DNA of 64,000 bases from Prauserella flavalba (GTDB lineage: Bacteria > Actinomycetota > Actinomycetes > Mycobacteriales > Pseudonocardiaceae). Below are positions 28,691-37,300 of this stretch, in pieces. The translations under genes were made by a program, and so were the position numbers. The stretch is taken from positions 124,001-188,000 of the forward strand of contig NZ_MASU01000011.1 in the NCBI RefSeq assembly GCF_003202235.1, read 5' to 3'. Numbering within the stretch: the stretch's first letter is position 1; each line of letters opens with the position of its first letter. The notes below the pieces were generated by a model, which saw only the letters and a list, made by a program, of their open reading frames with translations, made no database searches and was not told where the DNA came from.

Positions 28691-30208
28691 ATGACTGCTC
28701 CCGACCCGCGCCGCTGGTGGGCGCTCGGTGCGCTGGTGTTCGCGGTGCTCGCGTTCGGGCTGGACGTCACGGTGCTCAACGTCGCCCTGCCGACGCTGGC
28801 CGTGGACCTGCACGCCACGACGAGCGAGCTGCAGTGGTTCGCGAACTCGTACACGCTCGTGCTCGCCGCCGGGCTCCTTCCGGCGGGTCTGCTCGGCGAC
28901 CGGTTCGGGCCCAAACGGCTGCTGGTCGCGGGGCTCGTCGTCTTCGGCGTCGCGTCGGTGGCGTGTGCCTACGCGGGCACGCCCGAGCTGCTGATCGCCG
29001 CGCGAGCCCTGCTCGGAGTCGGCGGTGCCCTGCTGGTGCCGCTCTCGATGTCGGTGCTGACCGTGCTGTTCCCCGGCGAGGAGCGGGCCCGGGCTATCGG
29101 TGTGTGGTCGGCGGCGATCGCGCTCGGCATTCCGCTCGGCCCGGTGGTCGGCGGCTGGCTGCTCGACAACTTCTGGTGGGGTTCCGTCTTCCTGGTCAAC
29201 GTGCCGTTCGTCGTGGTCGGCGTGGTCGCGGTCGCGTTCCTCGTGCCGAACCTGCCGGGCAGGCCGGGCCAGGGCATCGACGTCGTCGGCATCGCGCTCT
29301 CCAGCGCCGGCCTCGTGGCCCTCACCTACGGCCTGACCGAGGCGGGTGAGCGGGGCTGGGGCGCCGCCGTCGCGCTCGTCCCGCTGCTCGGCGGCGGCGT
29401 GCTGCTCGTGGCGTTCGCGCTGTGGCTGCGGCGAGCGGCACACCCGCTGGTCGACCGTGCGCTGTTCCGCTCGCGGGGGTTCACGTGGGGCGCGGTGCTG
29501 GCGACGCTCGCGTCGTTCGCGCTCATGGGCGCGATGTTCGTGCTTCCCCAGTTGTTTCAGGCCGTGAACGGCGCCGGCGCGCTCGGCACCGGGCTGCGGC
29601 TGCTGCCGATCGTCGGCGGCCTGCTGGCCGGCGTGCAGGTGGCGGAGCGGCTGCGCAACCGGTTCGGCGCGAAGGTGGTGGTCGCCACGGGCTTCGCGAT
29701 CATGGCCGTGGGCGGCGTGCTCGGCACCACGACCGGCGCCACCGACGGCTACGGCTTCATCGCGGCCTGGATCACCGTGCTCGGGCTCGGCCTCGGGTTC
29801 GCGCTGCCGCCCGCGATGGACATCGCGATGGGCTCGCTGGACACCGAGCGCAGCGGCGTCGGGTCGGGGCTGCTCCAGGCGATGCGCCAGGTCGGCGGCA
29901 CGCTCGGCGTCGCGGTCCTCGGGACCGTGCTGAACGCGGGCTACACCTCCGCGGTCGACGTCACTGGCCTGCCACCGGCCGCGGCCGACGCCGTGCGCGA
30001 CAGCGCCGCCGCCGGGGTGCAGGCCGCCCGTGACCTGCCGGGCCTGCTTGGCTCCGTGCACGAGGCGTTCGTCACCGGCATGACTGCGACGCTGTGGGTG
30101 AGCGTGGCGTTCGCGGTGGCCGGTGTGGCGCTCACGCTGAGGTTCCTGCCGAGGCGGCCCGAGGATGTCGTGCGGGCAGAATCAGGCCATGACTACGTCG
30201 CCAGCTGA
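28691..30208 (+). CDS. EmrB/QacA-type (DHA2) MFS drug exporter
   Basis: A 505-aa exporter with fourteen predicted membrane helices. Motif D1-like LDVTVLNVALPTLAVDL lies in helix 1, motif A as GLLGDRFGPKRLLVAG after helix 2, and motif C as GIPLGPVVGGWLLDNFWW in helix 5, diagnostic of proton-driven drug antiporters. It probably exports cationic or hydrophobic drugs or a metabolite. It is followed by a TetR regulator gene that overlaps its last 20 bases, so the exporter and its presumed repressor share one transcript. Start ATG 28691; the upstream extension crosses the operator and is excluded. Confidence 0.93.
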   Translation: MTAPDPRRWWALGALVFAVLAFGLDVTVLNVALPTLAVDLHATTSELQWFANSYTLVLAAGLLPAGLLGDRFGPKRLLVAGLVVFGVASVACAYAGTPELLIAARALLGVGGALLVPLSMSVLTVLFPGEERARAIGVWSAAIALGIPLGPVVGGWLLDNFWWGSVFLVNVPFVVVGVVAVAFLVPNLPGRPGQGIDVVGIALSSAGLVALTYGLTEAGERGWGAAVALVPLLGGGVLLVAFALWLRRAAHPLVDRALFRSRGFTWGAVLATLASFALMGAMFVLPQLFQAVNGAGALGTGLRLLPIVGGLLAGVQVAERLRNRFGAKVVVATGFAIMAVGGVLGTTTGATDGYGFIAAWITVLGLGLGFALPPAMDIAMGSLDTERSGVGSGLLQAMRQVGGTLGVAVLGTVLNAGYTSAVDVTGLPPAAADAVRDSAAAGVQAARDLPGLLGSVHEAFVTGMTATLWVSVAFAVAGVALTLRFLPRRPEDVVRAESGHDYVAS

Positions 30209-30788
30209 CAAGCCGGTCGGGCTCAGGGAACGCAAGAAGGCAAGGACGCGCGCGGCGATCCAGGACCACGCGCTCCGGCTGTTCACCGAGCAGGGCTACG
30301 CGGCGACGACCGTCGAGCAGATCGCGGAGGCCGCCGAGGTCTCGCAGAGCACCTTCTTCCGCTACTTCCCGACCAAGGAGGACACGGTGCTCTACGACCG
30401 GCTCGACCCGGTCCTGATCGAGCACTTCCTGAACCAGCCGGCCGACGTGGGACCGGTCGCCGCGATCAGGGCGGCGGTGCACGAGGTCTTCCGTGGTCTC
30501 GACGAGGAGCAGGCCGAGCTGGAGGCGGCGCGGCAGCGGCTCGTGCTCTCGGTGCCCGACCTGCGGGCCAAGCTCTTCGAGCAGTTCACGGAGGGCATGC
30601 GGATGCTGCACGACGCGATTCTGCGGCGGCTCGGGCGTGAGCGTGACGACTTCGCGGTGCGGATGTGGACGGGCGCGCTCACGGGCGTGGTGCTGGCCGC
30701 CTACGTCACGTCCATCGAGGAGGGTGGCGATTTCCTCGAGTACATCGACCGCGGTCTGACCCAGTTCGAGCAGGGCCTGCCGCTGTAG
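30189..30788 (+). CDS. TetR-family repressor
   Basis: A 199-aa regulator. The N-terminal TetR HTH is clear (ARTRAAIQDHALRLFTEQGYAATTVEQIAEAAEVSQSTFFRYFPTKED, residues about 18-63). The C-terminal ligand domain is all-helical, ending in EYIDRGLTQFEQGL. The ATG overlaps the exporter gene by 20 bases. It presumably represses the operon through the tandem ACTATC/GATAGT sites upstream of the exporter and is released by an exported compound. Confidence 0.92.
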   Translation: MTTSPADKPVGLRERKKARTRAAIQDHALRLFTEQGYAATTVEQIAEAAEVSQSTFFRYFPTKEDTVLYDRLDPVLIEHFLNQPADVGPVAAIRAAVHEVFRGLDEEQAELEAARQRLVLSVPDLRAKLFEQFTEGMRMLHDAILRRLGRERDDFAVRMWTGALTGVVLAAYVTSIEEGGDFLEYIDRGLTQFEQGLPL

Positions 30789-31121
30789 GTGAGGGCCGTT
30801 CGTGTGTGTCCGTTAGACCCTCCGTGGTCCACGCGACACGCGCGCACCACGGGGTGATGGGTGAGTGGGGCACCCGAATACGCCCGCATGGATGACCTCT
30901 CGGCGCGAGCGGGTGAGGTGACTGCGGAGCGTGGTTTTCATGCTGATCTTCCGGATGAAGCGCAACAGTTCACGGTTCATCAATTGCGGGCGGACTATCG
31001 CTCAACGAATTCGGCACGTGAGGGTTGGAAACTGTCGTGTCCTCGGATCGGCTGGTGGATCACCAACCCGGTTGGTATCCATGTCCCGTCGGGCTTTCAG
31101 GAGGGCCGGGAGGTTTACGAA
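30789..31121. other. Intergenic region, no gene seen
   Basis: 333 bases between the TetR gene and a secreted-protein gene. Frames through it lack ribosome-binding sites and coding bias, and its base composition is lower in GC than the flanks. It presumably contains the promoter of the secreted protein, but I can point to no convincing -35/-10 pair. GGGAGG (31109-31114) is the ribosome-binding site of the downstream gene. Confidence 0.5.
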
Positions 31122-31661
31122 ATGAAAAACAAATTCGCTCGCGTGGTGGCCGCCGTCGCGACAGGTGCGATGCTCGCGCTGACCACGGCAGGGGTGGCCG
31201 CGGCGAGCAACTCCGGCGGGGGCAAGGGCGCCACGTCGACCGAGGCGGCCGGTGCGCAGGTGCTCGAACTTCGGGACCAGCTCGCCAAGGTGGCCTACTC
31301 CGGGGACGTGCAGGGCACGCAGGACACGCTCGCGGACCTCGATCCGCTGCTCGCCGACCTCGCGGCAGGCCAGATCTACACGATCCAGGCCGACGCGCAG
31401 AATCAGGCCGGCACCGCGAAGTCGCAGAACAGCGAGGTCAGCGAGGTGCTGGCCGACCCGGCCGCCGAGCCGAGGGTCTACACCCAGCAGGTGCCGGGGC
31501 TGCCGCCGCTCCCCGACCCGCTGAGCATGATCAACGGCCTGCTGCAGGGCCTGCTGGACAGCCTGCAGTCGCTGCTGGGCTCGCTGCTCGGGTCGGTTCC
31601 GCCGCTGCCTGCGGTTCCGGCGGTTCCGGAGGTCCCCGGGGTGCCCGTGCCGGTGCCATGA
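31122..31661 (+). CDS. Secreted protein of unknown function with proline-rich tail
   Basis: A 179-aa protein with a Sec signal peptide (residues 1-28: KNKFARVVAAVATGAML, hydrophobic core, ending AGVAAA|S). The mature part is a short helical region (about 35-110) and a C-terminal segment of repeated GLLQGLLDSLQSLLGSLLGS followed by a PPLPAVPAVPEVPGVPVPVP-like tail. The Leu/Gly/Ser repeats resemble small hydrophobic surface or aggregation-prone proteins, but no family is recognised. GGGAGG lies 7 bases before the ATG at 31122; earlier in-frame starts lack an RBS and would bury the signal peptide. A strong hairpin follows 22 bases after the stop. Confidence 0.75.
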   Translation: MKNKFARVVAAVATGAMLALTTAGVAAASNSGGGKGATSTEAAGAQVLELRDQLAKVAYSGDVQGTQDTLADLDPLLADLAAGQIYTIQADAQNQAGTAKSQNSEVSEVLADPAAEPRVYTQQVPGLPPLPDPLSMINGLLQGLLDSLQSLLGSLLGSVPPLPAVPAVPEVPGVPVPVP

Positions 31662-31682
31662 TCCTCATCAAATGAGGGGGAC

Positions 31683-31720
31683 CGGAATCCGGCGTGGAAT
31701 TGCTTCCACGCCGGATTCCG
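31683..31720. terminator. 17-bp stem hairpin between convergent genes
   Basis: Arms 31683-31699 and 31704-31720 are perfect complements with a TTGC loop, between the secreted-protein gene and the alpha/beta hydrolase gene. Only a short TATTTC follows, so termination could be hairpin-dominated, as is common in actinobacteria. It is unrelated in sequence to the two recurrent palindrome families. Confidence 0.75.
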
Positions 31721-31740
31721 CTATTTCGGGGTGAAAACCG

Positions 31741-32799
31741 TCACGGCTTGAGGCTGAGTCCCATTCGCAGCGCGCCCGCCGCTTCCGCCGTCGCCTCGCG
31801 GAATCGCTTGCCGACGCCGAGGAAATTGACGTAACCGTGAATGAGGTCGGCCTGCCTGCTGAGTGCGACGGGCACGCCCGCGGCGGACAGCCTGGCGGCG
31901 TACGCCTCGCCCTCGTCCCGCAGCGGGTCGAACCCGGCGGTCGCGATGTAGGCGGGCGGCAGCCCGGCGAGGTCCTCGGTGAGCATCGGCGAGAGTTTCG
32001 GGTCGGTGCGGTCGACGCCCTCGGGCGCGTAGTGGTCGAGGAACCACGTCATGTGCTCGTCGGTGAGGAAGAAGCCGTCGCCGAACAGCTCACGCGAGCG
32101 GCGGCGCACGCTCGCGTCGAGGCCGGGATAGAGCAGCAGCTGGAACGCGGGCGCCGGGCCTCCGCGCCGGGTGGTGACCTGTGCCGTGACGGCCGAGAGG
32201 TTGCCGCCCGCGCTGTCGCCACCCACCGCGATGCGGTCAGGGTCGGCGCCGAGGTCGGCGGCCCTGGCGTGAGCGAAGTCGAACGCCGTGAGCGCGTCCT
32301 GCTGTGCGGCGGGAAACGGGTGCTCCGGCGCTAGCCGGTACTCCACCGACAGCACGCGCACGCCGGCGTGCTTGGCGAAGAACCGTGCGGTGTTGTCGTG
32401 GCTCGCGCGCGTGCCGATCACCCAGCCGCCGCCGTGGTAGAAGACCAGCAGCCCGGAGCCGGGGGCGAGACCCTCGGGCGTGTAGAGGGTCGCGGGCAGC
32501 TCGCCGTGCTCGGCGGGGATCGAGACGTCGCGCGTGGCGACGGGCTGGATGGGCTTGCCGCTGACGAGGTGGCGTGAGACGTCCAGCGCCGCCCTCGACT
32601 GCTCGACGGTGGCGTCCCTGCTGACCAGCGCCGCTCCGGAGAGCTGCTGCATGCGGAGCAGGAGCTGGGCGTCGAGCGCGAGCTCCTGGCCGTCGAGCCG
32701 GATGGGCCTGCCTGCGGCGGCCCGCCGCAGCGGGCGGGGAAGCGCGTAGAGCAGCTGTGCGACCGCGGCCTGCACCCGGATCTGGAGCGGTATCGCCAT
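31741..32799 (-). CDS. Alpha/beta hydrolase of the hormone-sensitive-lipase family (esterase)
   Basis: A 352-aa carboxylesterase-like enzyme. The HSL oxyanion motif HGGGW (YHGGGWVIG, about residues 119-127) and the nucleophile Ser in GDSAGG (about 193-198) are present. Asp in the DPLRDEG segment (about 291-297) and His in LIHGYVNF (about 319-326) complete the triad. An N-terminal cap of about 75 residues precedes the fold. It probably cleaves small acyl esters. GGGAGG lies 4 bases before the ATG. It is divergent from the FMN-reductase gene. Confidence 0.9.
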   Translation of the reverse strand: MAIPLQIRVQAAVAQLLYALPRPLRRAAAGRPIRLDGQELALDAQLLLRMQQLSGAALVSRDATVEQSRAALDVSRHLVSGKPIQPVATRDVSIPAEHGELPATLYTPEGLAPGSGLLVFYHGGGWVIGTRASHDNTARFFAKHAGVRVLSVEYRLAPEHPFPAAQQDALTAFDFAHARAADLGADPDRIAVGGDSAGGNLSAVTAQVTTRRGGPAPAFQLLLYPGLDASVRRRSRELFGDGFFLTDEHMTWFLDHYAPEGVDRTDPKLSPMLTEDLAGLPPAYIATAGFDPLRDEGEAYAARLSAAGVPVALSRQADLIHGYVNFLGVGKRFREATAEAAGALRMGLSLKP

Positions 32800-32924
32800 T
32801 CTTCCTCCCGTCTGCGATGACGGGACCGAGGCTACTGATCGGTAGCTTGAGGCGCCAGATGTGACCGATGTCCCGGCCCTTCGGGCTGGCCCTCGACCTA
32901 AGTCGAAGGTCTAGCCTCGGAGGC

Positions 32925-33503
32925 GTGACTTCCACGCGTGCGATCAAGGTGCTCGGTATCGGTGGCTCTCTCCGGGATGGCTCCCAGTCCGAACGCGCCT
33001 TACGCATCGCGCTCGCCGGGGCGGAGGAGGCAGGCGCCGAGGTCTCGGCCATCACGGGCAGTGCGCTGTTGCTGCCGTTCTACGACGCGGGCATCGACGA
33101 GCGCGCGCCCGAGGCGTTGCAGCTGGTGGAGGCGGTGCGCGCCGCCGACGGCATCGTCGTGGTGTCGCCCGGCTATCACGGCGCGCTGTCCGGCCTGGTG
33201 AAAAACGCCCTCGACTACGTGGAGGACCTGCGCTCGGACACCCGCCCGTACCTCGACGGCCGTGGCGTTGGTCTCATCGCGGTCGCCTACGGCTGGCAGG
33301 CGGCCGTGACCACGCTCGACCAGCTCCGCACCATCGCCCACGCGCTGCGTGGCTGGCCCACCCCGCTGGGCGGCGCCGTGAACACCGCGGAGGTCAAGTT
33401 CGACGAGGCGGGCGGGGCGTCGGAGGAGAGGGTGGTCGCCAACCTGCGCCTGATCGGGCGGCAAGTCGCCGAGTTCGGCGTGGCCCGGCGCACACTGGGG
33501 TAG
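32925..33503 (+). CDS. NADPH-dependent FMN reductase family protein
   Basis: A 192-aa flavodoxin-like reductase. The FMN-phosphate loop is GIGGSLRDGSQS (about residues 10-21), followed by SPGYHGALSGLVKNALDYVEDL (about 80-101), the signature of the NADPH_dep_FMN_red family. Relatives reduce FMN, quinones, azo dyes or metals. The GTG at 32925 lies 7 bases after TAGCCT (32912-32917), so a leaderless mRNA is likely; GGAGG one base from the GTG is too close to serve as an RBS. An upstream in-frame ATG (32868) would add residues with no family match. Confidence 0.88.
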   Translation: MTSTRAIKVLGIGGSLRDGSQSERALRIALAGAEEAGAEVSAITGSALLLPFYDAGIDERAPEALQLVEAVRAADGIVVVSPGYHGALSGLVKNALDYVEDLRSDTRPYLDGRGVGLIAVAYGWQAAVTTLDQLRTIAHALRGWPTPLGGAVNTAEVKFDEAGGASEERVVANLRLIGRQVAEFGVARRTLG

Positions 33504-33505
33504 GG

Positions 33506-33531
33506 GTTTCGCCCTGACCTGGAACGGGTAA
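33506..33531 (+). promoter_or_regulatory. Stress-sigma-factor-like promoter of dps
   Basis: GTTT (33506-33509) and GGGTAA (33526-33531) are separated by 16 bases, matching the actinobacterial SigF/SigB-type pattern (GTTT, 15-17 bases, GGGTA). It lies 64 bases before the Dps start, giving a leader of about 55 bases. Stress-sigma control of Dps is known in mycobacteria and streptomycetes; here it is inferred from the motif. Confidence 0.6.
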
Positions 33532-33595
33532 GCGTCAGCAGGACGCAGTGCGCCATGTTGACGCTCCCACCACAGTGCGTAGAGAGGACATGAAG

Positions 33596-34075
33596 ATGGC
33601 CAACTCGCCGGTCACGAGCCCGCTCAAAGAGAGCGACAAGGAGCATACGGCGAACGCTCTGCAATCCACTCTGGTCGACCTCATCGACCTTTCGCTGATC
33701 GCCAAGCAGGCGCACTGGAACGTCGTCGGTCAGCACTTCCGCAGCGTGCATCTCCAGCTCGACGAGCTGGTCGACGCCGCGCGCGGGTTCACCGACGACG
33801 TCGCCGAGCGCGCCAACGCGATCGGGGTCTCGCCCAACGGCAAGGCCAGGACCGTGGTCGAGAGCTCGGGGCTGCCCGAGTACCCGGACAACTGGCAGAC
33901 GACCGAGGCCACGATCAACGCGATCGTGGAGGCCCTCGGCAAGATCATCGAGCGCCTGCGGGCGCGCATCGACGAGACCGACAAGAGCGACCTGGTGACC
34001 CAGGACCTGCTGATCGAGATCGCCGCCGAGCTGGAGAAGCAGCACTGGATGTGGCAGGCCCAGCAGGCCTCCTGA
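33596..34075 (+). CDS. Dps-family ferritin-like DNA-protection protein
   Basis: A 159-aa Dps. The ferroxidase ligands occur in the expected order: His in AKQAHWNVVG (about residue 39), then Asp/Glu in HLQLDELVDAARGFTDDVAERANAIG (about 56-81). Dps dodecamers oxidise and store iron and shield DNA during stress. GAGAGGAC suits the ATG at 33596 (8-base spacing) better than the ATG two codons upstream. A perfect 24-bp-stem palindrome separates it from the convergent S9 peptidase. Confidence 0.93.
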   Translation: MANSPVTSPLKESDKEHTANALQSTLVDLIDLSLIAKQAHWNVVGQHFRSVHLQLDELVDAARGFTDDVAERANAIGVSPNGKARTVVESSGLPEYPDNWQTTEATINAIVEALGKIIERLRARIDETDKSDLVTQDLLIEIAAELEKQHWMWQAQQAS

Positions 34076-34099
34076 CCCACCGCGCCGAGCCTACAAACC

Positions 34100-34152
34100 G
34101 GGAGCAAGGGAGCTTTACTACCGGAAAACGGTAGTAAAGCTCCCTTGCTCCC
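34100..34152. terminator. Perfect 24-bp stem palindrome, GCAAGGGAGCTTT family
   Basis: Arms 34100-34123 and 34129-34152 are exact complements with a GAAAA loop between the convergent dps and S9 peptidase genes. The inner 15 bases match the element at 14496-14544. It is the best-preserved member of the second palindrome family and an inferred bidirectional terminator. Confidence 0.82.
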
Positions 34153-34155
34153 TTG

Positions 34156-35985
34156 TCACGTCAGGTTCAGGGCGCGGCGGGCGAAGTCGACCTCGATGGC
34201 GACCTGCTTGATCGTCTCCGCGATCACGAGCGAGCCGTGGCCGGCGTCGTAGCGGTAGAACTCGTACGGCACCTCGCGCGCGGCGAGACGGTCGAGGTAG
34301 TTCTCGATCTGCCGGATCGGGCAGCGCGGGTCGTTGTCGCCCGCCAGCACCAGCACCGGGACGTCGACGTTCTCGATGTAGGTGATCGGCGAGCACTCGT
34401 CGTAGACCGCGGGCACGTCGGTGGGTGACCCGCCGAACAGAGCGCGGTCGAACGCCCGCAGCTGTTCCATCTCGTCCTCGTAGGCGGCCACGTAGTCGGC
34501 CACCGGCACGCCCGCGACGCCCGCTGCCCAGCGTCCCGGCTGCGTTCCGAGCGCGAGCAGCGTGAGGTAGCCGCCCCAGGAGGCGCCCGTCACCACGCAC
34601 TTCGCCGGATCCGACAGTCCACTGCGGACCGCCCAGTCGTGCACCGCGGCGACGTCTTCCAGCTCGGTCAGCCCCGGGCGGCCCTCGATGGCGTCGCGCC
34701 ACGCCGAGCCGTAGCCCGTCGAGCCCCGGTAGTTCACCTCCACCACCGCGAACCCGGCGTCGAGCCACACCGCGCGATAGGCGGAGAACCGGTCCTCGTC
34801 GGCGGCGTGCGGCCCGCCGTGCAGCAGGAACACCGTCGGCTGCGGGCCCTCGCCGGCTGACGGGCGAGAGACGAGCGCGTGGATGCGGCCGCCGGGGCCG
34901 TCGACGAACGCGTCGGTCACGGGCTCCGAACCGGGCGCCTTCTCGCCGGGTGGTTCGAGCAGCACGGTGTCCGAGCCGTCGGTGGCGCGCACCCGCACCA
35001 CGGGCGGCTCCGCCGCGCTCGACCACGAGTACTCGACCGTGCCGTCGGGCCGCACGCCCGCACCGCCGATGCGTCCCGGAGGCGTCTCCACCGCCGTCAG
35101 CTCACCTGAGGCGAGGTCGTAGCGGTGCAGGGAGCTGCGGCCCTCGTGGAAGTGCACGATCAGCAGCGCGCTCGCGTCCGGGTACCAGTCGCCGACGACC
35201 TCGCCGGGCAGCCCCAGGTCGATCTCGTGCTCGGTGCCGGCCTCGACGTCCCAGATCAGGAGCTCCTCGCGGCCGTGCCGTTCGTGCAGCAGGAGCAGCC
35301 GGGTGTCGCCGTGCTTCGGCGAGAACGCCAGCGCGGACAGCCCCTTGCCCTCGCCGTCCCACTTGTCGGCAACGGTGGTGAAGCCGTCGCTCGCGAGCAC
35401 GCGCACGGCGGGATGCCGCGAGTCGCCGTGCTCGGAGTGCGAGATCGCCAGCAACCGCTCGTCCCGGGACAGAGCGGACACGCCGGCGTCGTCCTCGCTG
35501 GTGTAGAAGCGCACCGTCTCGCCGTCGCGGTGGGCGTAGAGGGCGGAGCCGTCGTCGGTCGAGACGCCGACGGCCACCAGCCGGTGACCGATCTCCAGTC
35601 CCGCGGGGTAGCCGTCGGGCACGTCGGCGAGCGCCTTGGCCGCCGCGCCGCTGCCCGCGTACGGCTCCCTGACCCAGGAGCCGAACTCGTCGCCGTCGGT
35701 GTCGTCGAACCACCAGATCCACCGGCCGTCGGGCGAGGTCGTCGCGTGCAGGGTGCCGTTGGGGCGGTCGGTGACCTGGCGGTGGGTGTCCGCCGCGCGG
35801 TCCCACGCGTAGACCTCCCAGACACCGCTCGCGTTCGACACGTACAGGCTGGCGTCCGGGGCGTCGAGGGCCCAGTCGGGCACCGACACCCTCGGCGCCT
35901 TGAACCGCGCGCGCCACCGTTCCTCCGCCACCGGGTCGGTGAAGAGCTTATCGGGGACCTGAGCTGCCGGATGCTGTGTGGTCAC
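34156..35985 (-). CDS. S9-family prolyl-oligopeptidase-like serine peptidase
   Basis: A 609-aa cytosolic peptidase with an N-terminal WD/TolB-like beta-propeller (about residues 40-350) and a C-terminal alpha/beta-hydrolase domain (about 370-609). Catalytic Ser lies in GASWGGYL (about residue 470), Asp in AGDNDPRCP and His in DAGHGSLV (about residue 585). HGGPHAADEDRF supplies the oxyanion hole. It probably trims short or acylated peptides. The start is GTG with no clear RBS. Divergent from the methyltransferase with 35 bases between. A frame-shifted relic of a similar propeller occurs at 47227-47610. Confidence 0.9.
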   Translation of the reverse strand: MTTQHPAAQVPDKLFTDPVAEERWRARFKAPRVSVPDWALDAPDASLYVSNASGVWEVYAWDRAADTHRQVTDRPNGTLHATTSPDGRWIWWFDDTDGDEFGSWVREPYAGSGAAAKALADVPDGYPAGLEIGHRLVAVGVSTDDGSALYAHRDGETVRFYTSEDDAGVSALSRDERLLAISHSEHGDSRHPAVRVLASDGFTTVADKWDGEGKGLSALAFSPKHGDTRLLLLHERHGREELLIWDVEAGTEHEIDLGLPGEVVGDWYPDASALLIVHFHEGRSSLHRYDLASGELTAVETPPGRIGGAGVRPDGTVEYSWSSAAEPPVVRVRATDGSDTVLLEPPGEKAPGSEPVTDAFVDGPGGRIHALVSRPSAGEGPQPTVFLLHGGPHAADEDRFSAYRAVWLDAGFAVVEVNYRGSTGYGSAWRDAIEGRPGLTELEDVAAVHDWAVRSGLSDPAKCVVTGASWGGYLTLLALGTQPGRWAAGVAGVPVADYVAAYEDEMEQLRAFDRALFGGSPTDVPAVYDECSPITYIENVDVPVLVLAGDNDPRCPIRQIENYLDRLAAREVPYEFYRYDAGHGSLVIAETIKQVAIEVDFARRALNLT

Positions 35986-36020
35986 ACGTGAGATCCTGCC
36001 AGGTCCGTACTGTTGTGGGC

Positions 36021-36728
36021 GTGCTGGAGGGTTACGCGGGCTTCGCCCTGCCCAGGCTGGAGCCGGGCATGCGGGTGGTCGACGTCGGCTGCGGGCGTGG
36101 CGCGATCACGCTGAGTCTCGGCACGGCTGCGCATCCGATACACGTGCTCGGCATCGCCGCCGACGTCGCCGAGGTGGCGCTGGCCCGCAAGTCGGCCGAT
36201 CGGGCGCGGGTATCCACAGTGGACTTCGTCGCCGCGCATCCCGGCCGGCTGCCCCTTCCACCATCCTCAGTGGACCTGGTCTTCTCGCATGCGCTGCTCG
36301 AGCACGTGCCGGATCCCCAGGCCGTGCTCGCCGAGTGTGCGCGCGTGCTGCGTCCCGGGGGCACGCTCGCGGTGTCCACTCCGGACTGGAGTAAGGCGAA
36401 GCTGCGGCCGAAGACGGCGAACGTCGACGCGGCGCTGCGTGGACGGCACCTGCTGCACCGCAGGGCGGGTGGCGACCCGTTCGCAGGCAGGCACGTGGCC
36501 GACTGGGTGGCACGCGCCGGTTTCCGCGACGTCCGGGCGAAGGCGCGGTTCCATGCGGGGATCGGCTACCGCGAGCTGGCCGAGCGCGTGGAGGCCGAAC
36601 TGGCCGAGGCCATCCGCGTGCGGCAGGACCAGCAGCTCGCGAGCGCGGCTCGCTCGGCGTGGATGTGGGTCCGCAACGGCAACGGCGAGTTCGCCCAGTG
36701 CTGGATCGAAGTCCTCGCCACCAGGTGA
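36021..36728 (+). CDS. Class I SAM-dependent methyltransferase
   Basis: A 235-aa methyltransferase of the Methyltransf_11/UbiE-like type. Motif I is VVDVGCGRG (about residues 19-27), followed by acidic GIAADVAEVALARKSA, the LPLPPSSVDLVFSHALLEHVPDP motif and VLRPGGTLAVSTPDW. The methyl acceptor is unknown. The GTG at 36021 lies 7 bases after TACTGT (36008-36013), suggesting a leaderless mRNA; the ORF is open further upstream but that part overlaps the S9 gene start. The C-terminal about 80 residues are helical and Trp/Arg-rich. Confidence 0.88.
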   Translation: MLEGYAGFALPRLEPGMRVVDVGCGRGAITLSLGTAAHPIHVLGIAADVAEVALARKSADRARVSTVDFVAAHPGRLPLPPSSVDLVFSHALLEHVPDPQAVLAECARVLRPGGTLAVSTPDWSKAKLRPKTANVDAALRGRHLLHRRAGGDPFAGRHVADWVARAGFRDVRAKARFHAGIGYRELAERVEAELAEAIRVRQDQQLASAARSAWMWVRNGNGEFAQCWIEVLATR

Positions 36729-37300
36729 CCCCACCCGTAGTGAAGGCCACCATGCCTGCACTGGCAGCCGGGCAGACGTGCGCGATGGGTCCGCCGCCGG
36801 ATGGGTCGGTCGCCGGCTACGGCGGTGAGTCGCTGGAGATCGCCAGCATGTGTAGACACATCTCGTCAACACATGGCCGACACTCTTCGTGTCAATCTCG
36901 TAACTCGTCGGTTCTGGAATGGGGCCGCGCTGGGCGGCTTGTGATCGCACGGTCATCCGCATGTTCCAGTTCTCGCGAGGGCCGTGGCTGCGTGCGCGTT
37001 TCGGTTGTTCTCCCGCAGCCAGCGGTTCTCATCGGTGAACCTCACCGATCCGACCGTCACGACCTGCTCGCCCGTCCTCGCCCGCGCCGTTTCAGCTGTC
37101 ACCCGTACTTCGCGGACCAAGGCGTGGCGAACCTTCGCCTGCCGCTGCGCGAGATGTCGGATGCACCAACTGTCGGACCGCGGCACCGATCTGCTCGACG
37201 TTTGTCCCGTTCCCATCCACGACGCCGCACCTCAAGCTGCTAACCAGCTTCGACGTCGCCGGATATGGCGCCCGGGCTTCGCCGCTAACAGGAGGTACTT
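36729..37300. other. Intergenic region with degenerate palindrome family copy
   Basis: 572 bases without a convincing gene. The first part (36738-36775) contains AGTGAAGGCCACC, a decayed half of the AAGGCCACCTT family, without its second arm. A short palindrome TGTGTAGACACA occurs at about 36851. The rest has lower GC and no coding bias; a minus-strand frame (36953-37216) has a peptide-like stretch but no RBS, so it may be a relic. The last bases (CAGGAGG, 37288-37294) are the ribosome-binding site of the next gene. It marks the left boundary of the accessory region. Confidence 0.45.

Noticed and set aside
36845-36870. TGTGTAGACACA palindrome as an operator
   Set aside because: Short and isolated, with no promoter or regulator linked to it.
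36953-37216. Minus-strand frame with a natural-looking stretch
   Set aside because: No ribosome-binding site, weak codon bias and no recognised family; kept only as a possible relic in the gap description.
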